Of a stretch of DNA of 64,000 nucleotides, positions 35,572-44,919 are shown piece after piece. The DNA comes from Euzebyella saccharophila (GTDB lineage: Bacteria; Bacteroidota; Bacteroidia; Flavobacteriales; Flavobacteriaceae): positions 1 through 64,000 of the forward strand of contig NZ_JACYFJ010000004.1 in the NCBI RefSeq assembly GCF_014855495.1, read 5' to 3'. Made by a program: the position numbers and the translations under genes. Position 1 is the first letter of the stretch; each line of letters begins with the position of its first letter. The notes under the pieces are model-generated. The model ran no database searches, was not told the origin of the DNA, and worked only from the letters and a program-made list of their open reading frames with translations.

Positions 35572-36483
35572 TTAAAGGGCCAAAGTCTGTTGAAAACTTT
35601 GAACATACGTGGCTATTTTCTGGCATTCAATATCGCTAAACTTTTTTAAAGGAAGGGCCATGTGGTCTTCACAAATATTCAAAACTGCCAAAGCGCATTT
35701 GGTTCCCTTGGTTATTTTTGAACTATAAGATCCTACATTATAAATAGTATGATATAATTTATTGACCTCTTCATTCAATTGCTCGATTTTCAGCAATTCG
35801 CCGTTGAGGGAAGCATTGTATAGCTCAACGAAGAGTTTGGGGAAGAAATTAGCCCCTCCGGCCACTGCCCCATGCCCCCCATGTAAAATGGTGGTAGACA
35901 GAAAAGATTCCGTACCCGCAATGATGGCAAAGTCTGGACTCGATTTAAATTCGCTTATCAATTTTAAAAGATAATCTAAATCTCCAGAGCTGTCTTTTAT
36001 ACCGATAGCGCCTAAATTCTTAATTTTCCTAATCGTTGGTACAGATAAATGTAATTTGGTACAGCTGGGCATGTTGTAAAGTACAAATGGCAAAGATAAT
36101 TGAGGAACCAAGGCCTGCATAAAATCTAAAAACTCGTCTTCAGAGATCGGTAAATAATAAGGTGGAGCTATCACCACGGCATCGGCTCCACAAGATTTGG
36201 CATGATTGCACATCGCCACACAATCTTCTAAAACCGTATCGGAAATACCTACTAAAACCGGTACCCTATTATCAATATTTTTGCAGGCTTTCGAAACCAG
36301 TATCTTTCGGGCATCGTGAGTCAAGCTAGTTGCCTCACCGTTCGTTCCCAACAGAAATATACCGTGAACGCCGCCCGATATCAGATGTTCGACCAAATTC
36401 TTCAGTCCTTCTTCATCTAGGTATCCATCAGCCTTTAAAGGGGTCACCATTGGAGGTATAATACCCCTCAAATTTAATTTCAT
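35572..36483 (-). CDS. DapA/NanA-family aldolase (lyase), paralogue 1
   Basis: 303 residues, a class I aldolase of the DHDPS/N-acetylneuraminate lyase superfamily. It has IIPPMVTPLKADGYLDEEGL, FLLGTNGEATSLT (substrate-carboxylate loop, GTNGE in place of the DHDPS GTTGE), FVLYNMPSCTKLHL (Tyr of the proton relay) and AIGIKDSSGDLDY (Schiff-base Lys). True DHDPS is unlikely, because the gene sits with an SSS symporter and an oxidoreductase; a keto-deoxy-sugar or sialate-like substrate is expected. A paralogue lies at 38.7-39.6 kb. Its upstream region carries the 21-bp-period repeat element. Confidence 0.9.
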   Translation of the reverse strand: MKLNLRGIIPPMVTPLKADGYLDEEGLKNLVEHLISGGVHGIFLLGTNGEATSLTHDARKILVSKACKNIDNRVPVLVGISDTVLEDCVAMCNHAKSCGADAVVIAPPYYLPISEDEFLDFMQALVPQLSLPFVLYNMPSCTKLHLSVPTIRKIKNLGAIGIKDSSGDLDYLLKLISEFKSSPDFAIIAGTESFLSTTILHGGHGAVAGGANFFPKLFVELYNASLNGELLKIEQLNEEVNKLYHTIYNVGSYSSKITKGTKCALAVLNICEDHMALPLKKFSDIECQKIATYVQSFQQTLAL

Positions 36484-36502
36484 ATTTTCAATTTACATCC
36501 TA

Positions 36503-36568
36503 CAAAGTAAACCGATAACGACGCTATTCACCACAATTATTTTACACAAAACACATGTAATTTTAACC
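36503..36568 (-). promoter_or_regulatory. Element A: shared promoter/operator of the dapA-type paralogue 1
   Basis: On the plus strand CAAAGTAAACC (36503-36513), 26 nt, then a 29-nt block starting TTTTAC (36540-36545) and ending AATTTTAACC (to 36568). Read on the gene strand, the first part gives a near -7 box (TTACTTTG). The second part contains two TTTA(A)C half-sites exactly 21 bp apart. The same arrangement, ungapped, precedes paralogue 2 (39671-39736). The spacing of two helical turns fits an AraC-family dimer site, and an AraC gene begins 55 nt away. Confidence 0.65.
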
Positions 36569-36622
36569 TTCAATTAGAAATTAATTACGTAATATTGAAA
36601 TAAGAGTTAAATATGTTTATAT

Positions 36623-37471
36623 ATGGAATTCGTTTTCGAAAAAATATACGTTCCTAATAATCATTCTTTCATATCGAGAGAACTCCCCCTTTCTTCCAAT
36701 GCCAGAATTCACTCGCACAAAAATTTTGAGTTGAACTATATTACCTCTGGTGAAGGGAGAAGAATCGTAGGCGACAACATATCTAACTTTGAAAAGGGAG
36801 ATCTTGTGCTACTAGGTCCAGAATTACCTCACTGTTGGGAATTGCTCGACACGGAGAAAGACCAAGAAGCTACGTGTATTGTCACCCATTTTTCGGAAAA
36901 TGTGGCCGATTCCAATTTCTTCAAGATTCCCGAACTTGAGAAGGTGGTCAATTTGCTCAAAGAGGCCAATAGAGGAGTTCGGTTTAAAACAGAAAACGAC
37001 CGTGAAATCTGTGAAGCCCTAAGAGAACTTTCCCATAGCGACGGTTTGGACTATTTTATAGGACTTTTAAAGGTATTCAGTTACCTCTTGAAAGTGGAAG
37101 AAAGAGAAATTTTGGCCAACCCGGTGAACAAATCTTCGGTCTTTTCAAAGAACATTGAAAAAGTAAATAAAGTATACGAGTATGTTTTTCAAAATATACA
37201 GGAGGGAATAAAACTTGAAGATGCCGCCGATGTTCTGAACATGGCCCCAAGTTCTTTTTGTCGCTTTTTCAAGAAAAAGACCGGACTCACCTTTATGGAA
37301 TATGTAAAAAATGTTCGTGTAGGAATTGCTGCCAAGCTATTGGCGGAAACCGACAAACAGATTACCCAAATATGTTTTGAAAGTGGCTATAACAACCTAG
37401 CTAATTTCAACCATTACTTTAAATCTAGTATGGGCAAGACGCCTTCCGATTATCGTAAAAACTTCCGCTAA
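36623..37471 (+). CDS. AraC-family regulator with N-terminal cupin (candidate local activator)
   Basis: 282 residues. The N-terminal cupin (NARIHSHKNFELNYITSGEG, VLLGPELPHCWEL) should bind a small sugar. The C-terminal AraC domain has two helix-turn-helix motifs (IKLEDAADVLNMAPSSFCRF and QITQICFESGYNNLANFNH, ending in GKTPSDYRKNFR). It is transcribed divergently from dapA paralogue 1 across element A. It is the only specific regulator in the catabolic locus, so it is the best candidate to bind elements A, B and C. It converges on the membrane protein gene with only 3 nt between stops. Confidence 0.92.
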   Translation: MEFVFEKIYVPNNHSFISRELPLSSNARIHSHKNFELNYITSGEGRRIVGDNISNFEKGDLVLLGPELPHCWELLDTEKDQEATCIVTHFSENVADSNFFKIPELEKVVNLLKEANRGVRFKTENDREICEALRELSHSDGLDYFIGLLKVFSYLLKVEEREILANPVNKSSVFSKNIEKVNKVYEYVFQNIQEGIKLEDAADVLNMAPSSFCRFFKKKTGLTFMEYVKNVRVGIAAKLLAETDKQITQICFESGYNNLANFNHYFKSSMGKTPSDYRKNFR

Positions 37472-37474
37472 GTA

Positions 37475-38743
37475 TTAAAAACGTTCATTGGCACCCGGAA
37501 GTTCTCCATGGATACCAATGGCGATTAGAGCTAAAAAAGCAACTATAACCAACACTACAGGAATGGCCCAAATCCAATTTTCAGGTAAGGTTTTTATCTG
37601 CTGCCATTTTACTTGCATTTGTATTTTTCCTAAAATATAGGCCACAGCCAAAATATTGAGTACATATAAGTGGTGATTAATGGGTGAATTGCCTAACAAA
37701 AGCCCAGAGACCAAATAACTTACAGCGGTATACGTACCTAATAAACCAAAAAGGAACCATACACATTGGCTTCTACCTAACTTTTGGGCAGTCAGCTTGA
37801 CCCATAATAAAAGTGCCATTGCCAACAGCAATAATGCCGCCATGGCTGTACTGGCAGTTGCTATTTTTTCAACGTCAAATGATGCCCCCAATCGACGGAG
37901 CATATGACTGTACGCCAATGACTCCCTAAACACAATCAAGGGAATAAAAACAATTAAAAAGACCAGTGCCGCTTTGTTACACCACGGTTTTGTCGGTGTG
38001 GGCTTATGGGGCCATTTAGAAGAAAAGACTCCGTAAGCCATTCCCGTACCTCCCATAAAACCGATGCAGTACTCCATTACGTTCCACATATTAAAAGGTA
38101 TTTCCAGCACATTTCCGACTATCTGAAGAAAATTGCCAAAGGCGAAGCCCAATCCTCCTCCAAGGGTAGCGAACATAGCAACCCTTAGCGGGGCTATTCT
38201 ATTTTCTCGAGCCATATGCCAGATCATGGCCATACCCGCACCAAGTATTACGGCCCAAGCCTCGGACCTGGGTGGGGTCATTTTAAAACCAATCTGTTGG
38301 ATGAGAAAATAGTAACACAAAATGCCTCCAGCGGTCATTTCGGCCATTAAACTTCCCCATTTCACCTTCTTTTCCTCCGTGGAGTCCAAGACCAAACCGA
38401 CCAGCCCCCCTCCCAACAATCCGAACAAACCTCCTATGACAAAGAGCATCCCCAGTCCGTAATAAGCGTTCAGAAAGTCGTCAGAACGACCATAACCTAC
38501 GACCTGACCATAGCTAATCATTCCGCCGGCACCCAAACCTATGGCCGAAGCCAATGCCACCAAAAGCATTTTTGGATACCAATCTTCCCGACCAGAAGCA
38601 ATCACCAATGCAGTACCGCCTATTGCACCTGCCCATGCGGCTCCCTGCTCATGACCGAACTGCCCTCGAATGGCCCAAGCAGTAGCGAGGCAAAGAGCTA
38701 CGAACAGTATTGGTAGCAAATTATTGATTTTCATAACCGGCAT
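37475..38743 (-). CDS. Polytopic membrane protein of unknown family
   Basis: 422 residues (ATG 38743, or ATG 38734 three codons later) with ten or more hydrophobic segments rich in Gly and Ala: ILFVALCLATAWAIRGQFGH, LVALASAIGLGAGGMISYG, GGLFGLLGGGLVGLVLDS and VVLVIVAFLALIAIGIHG. A conserved-looking RGQFGHEQGAAWAGA follows helix 1. I do not recognise a transporter family. The start overlaps the end of dapA paralogue 2 by 14-23 nt, implying translational coupling. By analogy with the dapA1-SSS pair, it may import the substrate of paralogue 2 (inference). Confidence 0.75.
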   Translation of the reverse strand: MPVMKINNLLPILFVALCLATAWAIRGQFGHEQGAAWAGAIGGTALVIASGREDWYPKMLLVALASAIGLGAGGMISYGQVVGYGRSDDFLNAYYGLGMLFVIGGLFGLLGGGLVGLVLDSTEEKKVKWGSLMAEMTAGGILCYYFLIQQIGFKMTPPRSEAWAVILGAGMAMIWHMARENRIAPLRVAMFATLGGGLGFAFGNFLQIVGNVLEIPFNMWNVMEYCIGFMGGTGMAYGVFSSKWPHKPTPTKPWCNKAALVFLIVFIPLIVFRESLAYSHMLRRLGASFDVEKIATASTAMAALLLLAMALLLWVKLTAQKLGRSQCVWFLFGLLGTYTAVSYLVSGLLLGNSPINHHLYVLNILAVAYILGKIQMQVKWQQIKTLPENWIWAIPVVLVIVAFLALIAIGIHGELPGANERF

Positions 38744-39647
38744 TCTCTTTTATACCTAACTGAAATAAACGTTGTGCAAGAATTTTTTTCTTCGTCTCTG
38801 GGAAGCTCTCTAAGGGAGGTACCATCTGGTCGGAGCAAATTCCCATAACAGAAAGCGAGCTTTTAATGGCTCGAATACTATTTGTAGGTGAATCATCAAG
38901 CATGTAAATGCTATTCTGTAACTGAAGTACTTTATGACGTAGTCTCGCAACAGTTTCCAAATCTTTATTTATAGATGCTTCATACAGTTGTACAAACAAA
39001 TTGGGAAAAATATTGGCTCCACCAGCAACAACTCCATGACCACCATTCATTAAAACATCGGACATGAACAGTTCCGCTCCGGCTATAATTGAGAATTCAG
39101 GATCCTCTTTAAAGGCATCCATAATCGTATACAAAGCACCAAGGTCTCCTGAACTATCTTTGAGCGCTTGGATGCCTAATTTTCTGGCGGATTGAATGGT
39201 TTTTAGGTTCAGGTGTAATTTTGTACAACCGGGAATATCATAGATGACGACAGGTAACGGTAATTCTGGAATTAACTTTTCAAGATACCCTATCATTTCA
39301 TCTTGGGTGATAGGAAAGTAATAAGGCGGCGCCAGTACTAGATAATCGGCTCCGGCTTGCTCAGCGAAATGAGCCATTTCAATTACCGTAGACCACGAAC
39401 TGTCGGTAATACCGACCATAACAGGTACCTGACCATCAATAATTCTACAAGACTCAACAATCAACCGCCTGCGTACTTCGTACCCCAAACTAGGACCCTC
39501 TCCATTGGTACCCAAAATAAAGATACCGTGTACCCCGCCCTGTAATAAATGGGATATTAAATTTTCTAGTCCGTTTACATCAAGTTGAAGGTTTTGCAAT
39601 AAGGGAGTAACCATGGGCGGAATGACCCCTTTCAAAGGCGAATTCAT
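38721..39647 (-). CDS. DapA/NanA-family aldolase (lyase), paralogue 2
   Basis: 308 residues, clearly related to paralogue 1 over its whole length. It has VIPPMVTPLLQNLQLDVNGL, FILGTNGEGPSLGYE, PVVIYDIPGCTKLHLNLKTI (Tyr) and IQALKDSSGDLGAL (Schiff-base Lys). It is a class I lyase; the differences around GTNGE(G/A) and YDIP/YNMP suggest altered specificity. It has its own promoter (element B) in the 141-nt gap after susD, and it overlaps the following membrane protein gene. It probably acts on the same class of keto sugar as paralogue 1 or on a stereoisomer. Confidence 0.9.
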   Translation of the reverse strand: MNSPLKGVIPPMVTPLLQNLQLDVNGLENLISHLLQGGVHGIFILGTNGEGPSLGYEVRRRLIVESCRIIDGQVPVMVGITDSSWSTVIEMAHFAEQAGADYLVLAPPYYFPITQDEMIGYLEKLIPELPLPVVIYDIPGCTKLHLNLKTIQSARKLGIQALKDSSGDLGALYTIMDAFKEDPEFSIIAGAELFMSDVLMNGGHGVVAGGANIFPNLFVQLYEASINKDLETVARLRHKVLQLQNSIYMLDDSPTNSIRAIKSSLSVMGICSDQMVPPLESFPETKKKILAQRLFQLGIKENAGYENQ

Positions 39648-39670
39648 AGTTCGGTTAATTAGTGTTAGAC

Positions 39671-39736
39671 CAAAGTAAACCCTTAGTTAGTTGACATACT
39701 ACCATAATTTTACGGGAAACACATTAAATTTTAACC
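39671..39736 (-). promoter_or_regulatory. Element B: shared promoter/operator of the dapA-type paralogue 2
   Basis: CAAAGTAAACC (39671-39681), 26 nt, then a 29-nt block TTTTAC...AAACACATTAAATTTTAACC (39708-39736). It aligns without gaps to element A at 36503-36568: the first 11 nt are identical, the 26-nt spacer is largely unrelated, and the last 29 nt are mostly identical. The TTTA half-sites are again 21 bp apart. It lies 24 nt upstream of the lyase start. Confidence 0.65.
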
Positions 39737-39788
39737 ATAAAGGGCAATTCTACACTAAACGCCTAAAAAGCCTCTAAACAACTAATTA

Positions 39789-41447
39789 TCAATAAGGTTG
39801 ACTGGTGCCCTGTAATAACCAAAACTTTGACCATGCACTATTGTAACTGGCATCGTCACCTTTAAATTGAGTAGGCTCCAATCGGTCGATTGCTTCCGAA
39901 GAATTTTGATTATTGTCTATCTCATCAATATGGTAATAGAACCGTAAGGGCAAGGCCGCTCTTTTCGATGCCGGACCCGTTTCCAATTCTGGAAGCCCCG
40001 TTCTTCTATAATCGAACCAGGCCTCGGTAGCTGCAGACCAGCTGGCAATCCATTTTTGAACAATGATATCTTCTTCCGCTGAGTATGCCCCTCCGTTAGC
40101 AATGTAGTCATCGTAGTCACCACTAACACCCCAAGCGGCAAAGGATTGTTTGATAGCTTCATTGTAATAATTCTCGGCACTACCGCTTATCCAGCCCTTG
40201 GCCGCCGCTTCGGCCAATATAAAATTAACCTCCGATGCGGATATTAGTCTGGACTGTAATAATGGTCCACTCGCTTCTTTATAGATATCGTTCAATTGAG
40301 AAACATGTAAGTTGCGGGTACCTTGATTGACGTCTTCACTCAAGTTATAGGAAGCCCCAAAAGTCAGAGCCGTCGGAAGTCCCACGTAAAGACTGTCAAA
40401 ATCGACCGGTAAGCCTACCGTGTTTTCATAGGCATCGACAATATCTTGTGATATATGTCTTTTTCCTTCTTCATCTACAAAATCAGTTCCTTCAGGTGCC
40501 CCTTCTTCCAAAACCAAGGGAACATCTATTTTATTCGCCCACACGCCTAAACGAGGATCGTTCAATTCTTGCAGCTTGTCTACGAAAGTTTTGGCCAGTT
40601 TTATTCTGAAATAAGCTCCTTGAGGGTCTGCATCAAATTTAGTATTCGTTGGCCAAGAATCACTGGTAGTATTGCCGATATAGGGCATATTGGCATCGTC
40701 CTCGGCTTGTAAGATCAGAGGGTAGGTCTGAGGCTGTGAGGTAATCGCCTGTATTCCTTGACGGGCAATACCTGGTTCTTTTTCAGATAAACGCATGTAG
40801 TAGCGTAGTAGTAGTGAGTTACCGAATTTTCGCCATTTGGCAACATCCCCAGCAAAAAGAATGTCTTGATTGGCCTGAATGCTGAAATAACTGTCTTGAC
40901 TATTGCTCAATAATAAATTCGCCTTTTTTAAATCGGTATGAATACCCTCGTAAATGCTCTGTTGGGTATCAAACTCGGCATCAAAGAATTCTGAACCTTC
41001 ATCTCCTCTTAAGGCGTTTGAATAAGGTGCATCTCCCCACAAGTCCGCAATCATGCCAAAGAGATATGATTTCAAAATCAAACCTACCCCATGGTGAAAA
41101 TCCAAGCTTTCTTCTTCTGCCTTTTCGATCATGGTCTTATTATTGGTCAATAAGCTGTAATAGCCGTTCCAACTATGAGAATCATTGCTCCAATCATAAG
41201 CATTGTGACCGCTAGACCAACCATCTTTCTGGGTATGTTGCATAACTCCGGCCATATTACCAAAACCAAGATTGACCACATTTTTACCAACCCCATTAAT
41301 AATCGTTGGCAACAACAAATTTGGGTCCACATTTTCGGATCCTATTTGATTGGGGTTTTCGTTCAACTCTTCAAGACCGTGGCATGAAACGAGAACAAAT
41401 ATGCCTACTATTCCTATGACAATCTTATTCGCTATTCTGTACATCAT
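39789..41447 (-). CDS. SusD-like outer-membrane lipoprotein (system 1)
   Basis: 552 residues. The lipoprotein signal (IVIGIVGIFVLVSCHG) is followed by LNENPNQIGSENVDPNLLLP, typical of the SusD/RagB family that binds and presents oligosaccharides on the cell surface (the SusD_2-like branch). The C-terminus has the usual WIASWSAATEAWFDYRRTGLPEL block. It lies 16 nt after the susC stop and forms the binding lid of that transporter. Two adjacent ATG codons open the frame; either works. Confidence 0.93.
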   Translation of the reverse strand: MMYRIANKIVIGIVGIFVLVSCHGLEELNENPNQIGSENVDPNLLLPTIINGVGKNVVNLGFGNMAGVMQHTQKDGWSSGHNAYDWSNDSHSWNGYYSLLTNNKTMIEKAEEESLDFHHGVGLILKSYLFGMIADLWGDAPYSNALRGDEGSEFFDAEFDTQQSIYEGIHTDLKKANLLLSNSQDSYFSIQANQDILFAGDVAKWRKFGNSLLLRYYMRLSEKEPGIARQGIQAITSQPQTYPLILQAEDDANMPYIGNTTSDSWPTNTKFDADPQGAYFRIKLAKTFVDKLQELNDPRLGVWANKIDVPLVLEEGAPEGTDFVDEEGKRHISQDIVDAYENTVGLPVDFDSLYVGLPTALTFGASYNLSEDVNQGTRNLHVSQLNDIYKEASGPLLQSRLISASEVNFILAEAAAKGWISGSAENYYNEAIKQSFAAWGVSGDYDDYIANGGAYSAEEDIIVQKWIASWSAATEAWFDYRRTGLPELETGPASKRAALPLRFYYHIDEIDNNQNSSEAIDRLEPTQFKGDDASYNSAWSKFWLLQGTSQPY

Positions 41448-41463
41448 CGTGAAGTTTTATCAA

Positions 41464-44400
41464 TTAAAAAGTTAGGCCAATTTTAATTCCGATAGGAACC
41501 AACCAAGGCTCCACATTATATCTTTCAATACCCTGTTTGAATTGGGTTCCTCTATTTCCTGAACTAGTTTCCGCTTGAAATGCCCGTTCAGGGTCAATTC
41601 CGAAATCAGAGTCTTTTGTCCAAAGCATGATATTCCTACTATAAATGGAAAAGTTCAAATCACTGATCCCGATTTTATCCAAGTGTTTTGAGGGAATGTT
41701 ATACCCAAGTGCAACTTCTCTCAATTTTACATAGTCGGCATCGAACATGTGCGGGGTACCAAAATCCCATGGGTTGGCGACCGAAAACGGAATTAAGTTC
41801 GTTCCGACATCTCCCAGATTTTCATAATCTAAGATGAAATTACCGTCTGCATCATGGGTACCCACCACACCGGCATTGAAGATACCGTCATACACCACTC
41901 TGCCTCCTAAACTTTCCGGAAATCCGCCATCACCCGGTGGACCACCGATGGAAAGAAAATTCTCGCCGTAAATAAATCTATCGGCATTGTCTAACACCCA
42001 TTGCTTCATCTCAGGACCAAGTTCTGAAATTCCTGGATCGACCAAGTTATCGATAATAGTTTGCCCATAACCATCTTCGACCAAATAGCGAGAGGTCTGC
42101 GACATATATTGCCCGCCAGAACGCCAGTCGAATGTTAGGTTTAAAGTGAAATTTTTATAGGATAGGCTCGATTGGAGTCCCATAACAAAATCAGGATTGT
42201 AGTTACCCACTTTTACCCTTTCCTCGGTAGCTAGCCATTCAGCATCTTCCCCTTGACCTAGCAGTGGGTAGTTATAGTAGGGAGAGCTCTCATCAGTTAC
42301 CCTTCTAATCTTGGGCGAATAAATATTACCGACCAAGCCATCTTCGCCGGTGGCCGGTTTGGCCACATAGCCACGGGAAACACTTTTGTTGTCGCTCCAA
42401 AATTCAATATAATCAACACCGTCGGCCAGTTCCAATATTATTGATTCGTTGGTGGTATAGTTCAGGTTCAGGTCCCAATTCCAATCTTCTGACTGTACGG
42501 GGGTAAAGCCCAAGGCCAATTCAAAACCTTTACTCTCCAAAACCCCGGCATTAATGCTTACACTATTGTAACCCGATGAACCTGGGATAGGAATATTGGG
42601 TACAATCTGATTTCTATTTTCAACGGTGTAGTAGGTTCCTTCAAATCGCAACCTGTTACCGAACATGGTCAAATCGATACCGAATTCTTGTGAGGTAGCT
42701 TCCTCAGGTTCCAAATCAGGTGTATTTAAACTTCCCTGAGCACTATAGAGGACCGCATTTTCCCACTGTCCTGAATTATTAAAATAAGCACCCAATTGGT
42801 AAGGGCTGGTATCGTTACCTACACGGGCCCATCCCCCTCTTAATTTTAATAAATCCACTTTTGGAATATCAACCAATTCGCTGACCAGAAAACTAAGCGA
42901 GGCCGAAGGGTAGAAATAAGACCTGTTATCTACGGGTAAGGTGCTGGACCAATCGTTACGAGCCGTGACATCTAGATAAAGCATATCATATGCCCCAAAA
43001 TTCGCCAAGGCATATACACTGTTAATGGCCCTTTCAGAGGTAAAACTGGAGTAGTTCAAAGAAGTTGGCGCAATATTATCGACCGTAAAGAGGTTCGGAA
43101 CGATTAAACCTGCCCTAGAAAAGGCCGAATTGCTCAAACCACGGTTTCGTTGATACATCAAGTTGCCTCCCCCCGAGACGGTAACATCAAACTTTTCCCA
43201 ATCTTTGGTGTAGCTCGCTAAGAAATCTACGTTGGTTTCAATACCTTCCGTTTCTGCGATACCATAGGTACCATTATTGGGTTCACGGGTGTAACCAGGT
43301 GCCATTTTGGTTTCTTGTGTTTGACTAAAGCTGTTTAAGTTATAGCTGGTTCTCAGATTTAGACCAGGCAGGGGATTCCAATCCAAGGCCATATTACCGT
43401 ACACCCGAAACCTTGAATAGCTGTTGTTGACCTCATTGGCCAAAAACCATGGATTTTCATAATTATCGGAGAAATTATAAATATCCGTTCCGGGAAGTTT
43501 ATAATCCTTGATATCCAGAATATTTACGTTGGCGGGAATACTATAGGCCGCTTGTAATGGATTTGTACCACGGTTAGAAGCCGGTCGATTATCGGCATAA
43601 CTATGAACCACGTTCACATTGGTACTCACCGTCAATTTCTGGCTCATATTGGAGGAGGCTGAAAGCGAAAAACTATTGCGTTGCAAATCGGAATTAGGCA
43701 CCACTCCTGTATTATCCATAGCCGTAACCCCCAAGCGGTAATTCAATACCTCATTGCTACTGCTCACCGTCAAACTATTGGTCGTGGTAATACCGTTACG
43801 TACAAATTCTTTAATGTTGTTCGGGTACGATTTTAATTCGGTAGGAATAGGCACGCCATTGGCATCAAGGGGCGAATTCCATTGTACCGCGAAATAACCT
43901 CGGTCTAATTCAGGACCACCATTTCCCCCTGAATTCAGTACATCAGGCATAATGTAACCGCCTTCCGATTCTGGTGAATAAGAGAAATATCCGGAAGCAA
44001 AACGCGATTGGGTATCGATATAGCGATAGGGAATATCAAAAACAGTATTTGACGTAAAATTCACCTTCATACGTTGGCCTTTGCCCGCTTTTTTAGTCGT
44101 AATCAAAACCACGCCGTTACCCGCCCTAGATCCGTAAAGTGCCGCCGCACTGGGACCTTTTAGAATAGAAACATCTTCAATACTCTGTGGGTCTAGATCC
44201 GATATGGCGTTACCATAATCAACAGGGTTTCTATCGCCAAAGCCCCCAATATTGTTCAGTGTATTGGCAACAGGAACCCCATCGATTACAAATAAAGGTT
44301 GGTTATCAGAACTTAAAGAAATGGCTCCCCTGATGACCATACTTACTGAAGACCCGGTACCTCCTGTATTATTCAAGGTAACCCCGGCCACTTTACCGGA

Positions 44401-44871
44401 TAGGGAGTTTAAAACATTTTCTTGGGCAACACGTGTAAGCTCTTCCCCGGCGACGTTTTCTACGGAATACCCTAACGATTTATCCTCTCTTTTGATTCCC
44501 AGAGCAGTAACAACCACCTCGTCCAAAGCTTGGGTATTCGTTTCTAAAGCTACATTGATGTTGGCCCTGCCGGAAACCGCAATTTCTTGTGAAATAAATC
44601 CTAAATAGGAATATTCCAATACTGGATTTTCAGATTGTAGATTAATATTGTAGAGACCGTCAAAATCTGTGGTTACCCCATTGTTCGTTCCTTTTTCCAT
44701 AATGGTCACGCCCGGTAAGGGCATACCATCTTCCTCAGAAGAAACCGTACCTGAAACCGTCTGAGCCACCAACGGACTACCCCATAAAAAAACCGCTATC
44801 GAACATACCCGAAATAAACCTAGCAGGCTTTTCGTATATGGTGACCTATTCTTTTGATTAATTTCTTTCAT
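41464..44871 (-). CDS. SusC/RagA-type TonB-linked outer-membrane transporter (system 1)
   Basis: 1135 residues. A signal peptide (SIAVFLWGSPLVAQ) is followed by a carboxypeptidase-regulatory-like domain (SGTVSSEEDGMPLPGVTIME), TonB-box/plug sequence (LDEVVVTALGIKREDKSLGY, GVTLNNTGGTGSSVSMVIRG, DPQSIEDVSILKGPSAAALYG) and a large barrel ending in GIKIGLTF. It imports oligosaccharide captured by the neighbouring SusD. The gene lies 48 nt after the PKD lipoprotein and 16 nt before susD. No anti-sigma/ECF pair is nearby, so control is presumably by the AraC regulator or another factor. Confidence 0.95.
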   Translation of the reverse strand: MKEINQKNRSPYTKSLLGLFRVCSIAVFLWGSPLVAQTVSGTVSSEEDGMPLPGVTIMEKGTNNGVTTDFDGLYNINLQSENPVLEYSYLGFISQEIAVSGRANINVALETNTQALDEVVVTALGIKREDKSLGYSVENVAGEELTRVAQENVLNSLSGKVAGVTLNNTGGTGSSVSMVIRGAISLSSDNQPLFVIDGVPVANTLNNIGGFGDRNPVDYGNAISDLDPQSIEDVSILKGPSAAALYGSRAGNGVVLITTKKAGKGQRMKVNFTSNTVFDIPYRYIDTQSRFASGYFSYSPESEGGYIMPDVLNSGGNGGPELDRGYFAVQWNSPLDANGVPIPTELKSYPNNIKEFVRNGITTTNSLTVSSSNEVLNYRLGVTAMDNTGVVPNSDLQRNSFSLSASSNMSQKLTVSTNVNVVHSYADNRPASNRGTNPLQAAYSIPANVNILDIKDYKLPGTDIYNFSDNYENPWFLANEVNNSYSRFRVYGNMALDWNPLPGLNLRTSYNLNSFSQTQETKMAPGYTREPNNGTYGIAETEGIETNVDFLASYTKDWEKFDVTVSGGGNLMYQRNRGLSNSAFSRAGLIVPNLFTVDNIAPTSLNYSSFTSERAINSVYALANFGAYDMLYLDVTARNDWSSTLPVDNRSYFYPSASLSFLVSELVDIPKVDLLKLRGGWARVGNDTSPYQLGAYFNNSGQWENAVLYSAQGSLNTPDLEPEEATSQEFGIDLTMFGNRLRFEGTYYTVENRNQIVPNIPIPGSSGYNSVSINAGVLESKGFELALGFTPVQSEDWNWDLNLNYTTNESIILELADGVDYIEFWSDNKSVSRGYVAKPATGEDGLVGNIYSPKIRRVTDESSPYYNYPLLGQGEDAEWLATEERVKVGNYNPDFVMGLQSSLSYKNFTLNLTFDWRSGGQYMSQTSRYLVEDGYGQTIIDNLVDPGISELGPEMKQWVLDNADRFIYGENFLSIGGPPGDGGFPESLGGRVVYDGIFNAGVVGTHDADGNFILDYENLGDVGTNLIPFSVANPWDFGTPHMFDADYVKLREVALGYNIPSKHLDKIGISDLNFSIYSRNIMLWTKDSDFGIDPERAFQAETSSGNRGTQFKQGIERYNVEPWLVPIGIKIGLTF

Positions 44872-44919
44872 AATAGTGCTTTGGAAATTGGTTGTATATC
44901 TCTGCTGGATTGGAAATTT

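Noticed and set aside
35572-36483. True dihydrodipicolinate synthase (dapA) for lysine synthesis
   Set aside because: The context (SSS symporter, oxidoreductase, a second paralogue, sugar regulator) and the GTNGE loop point to a catabolic keto-sugar lyase.
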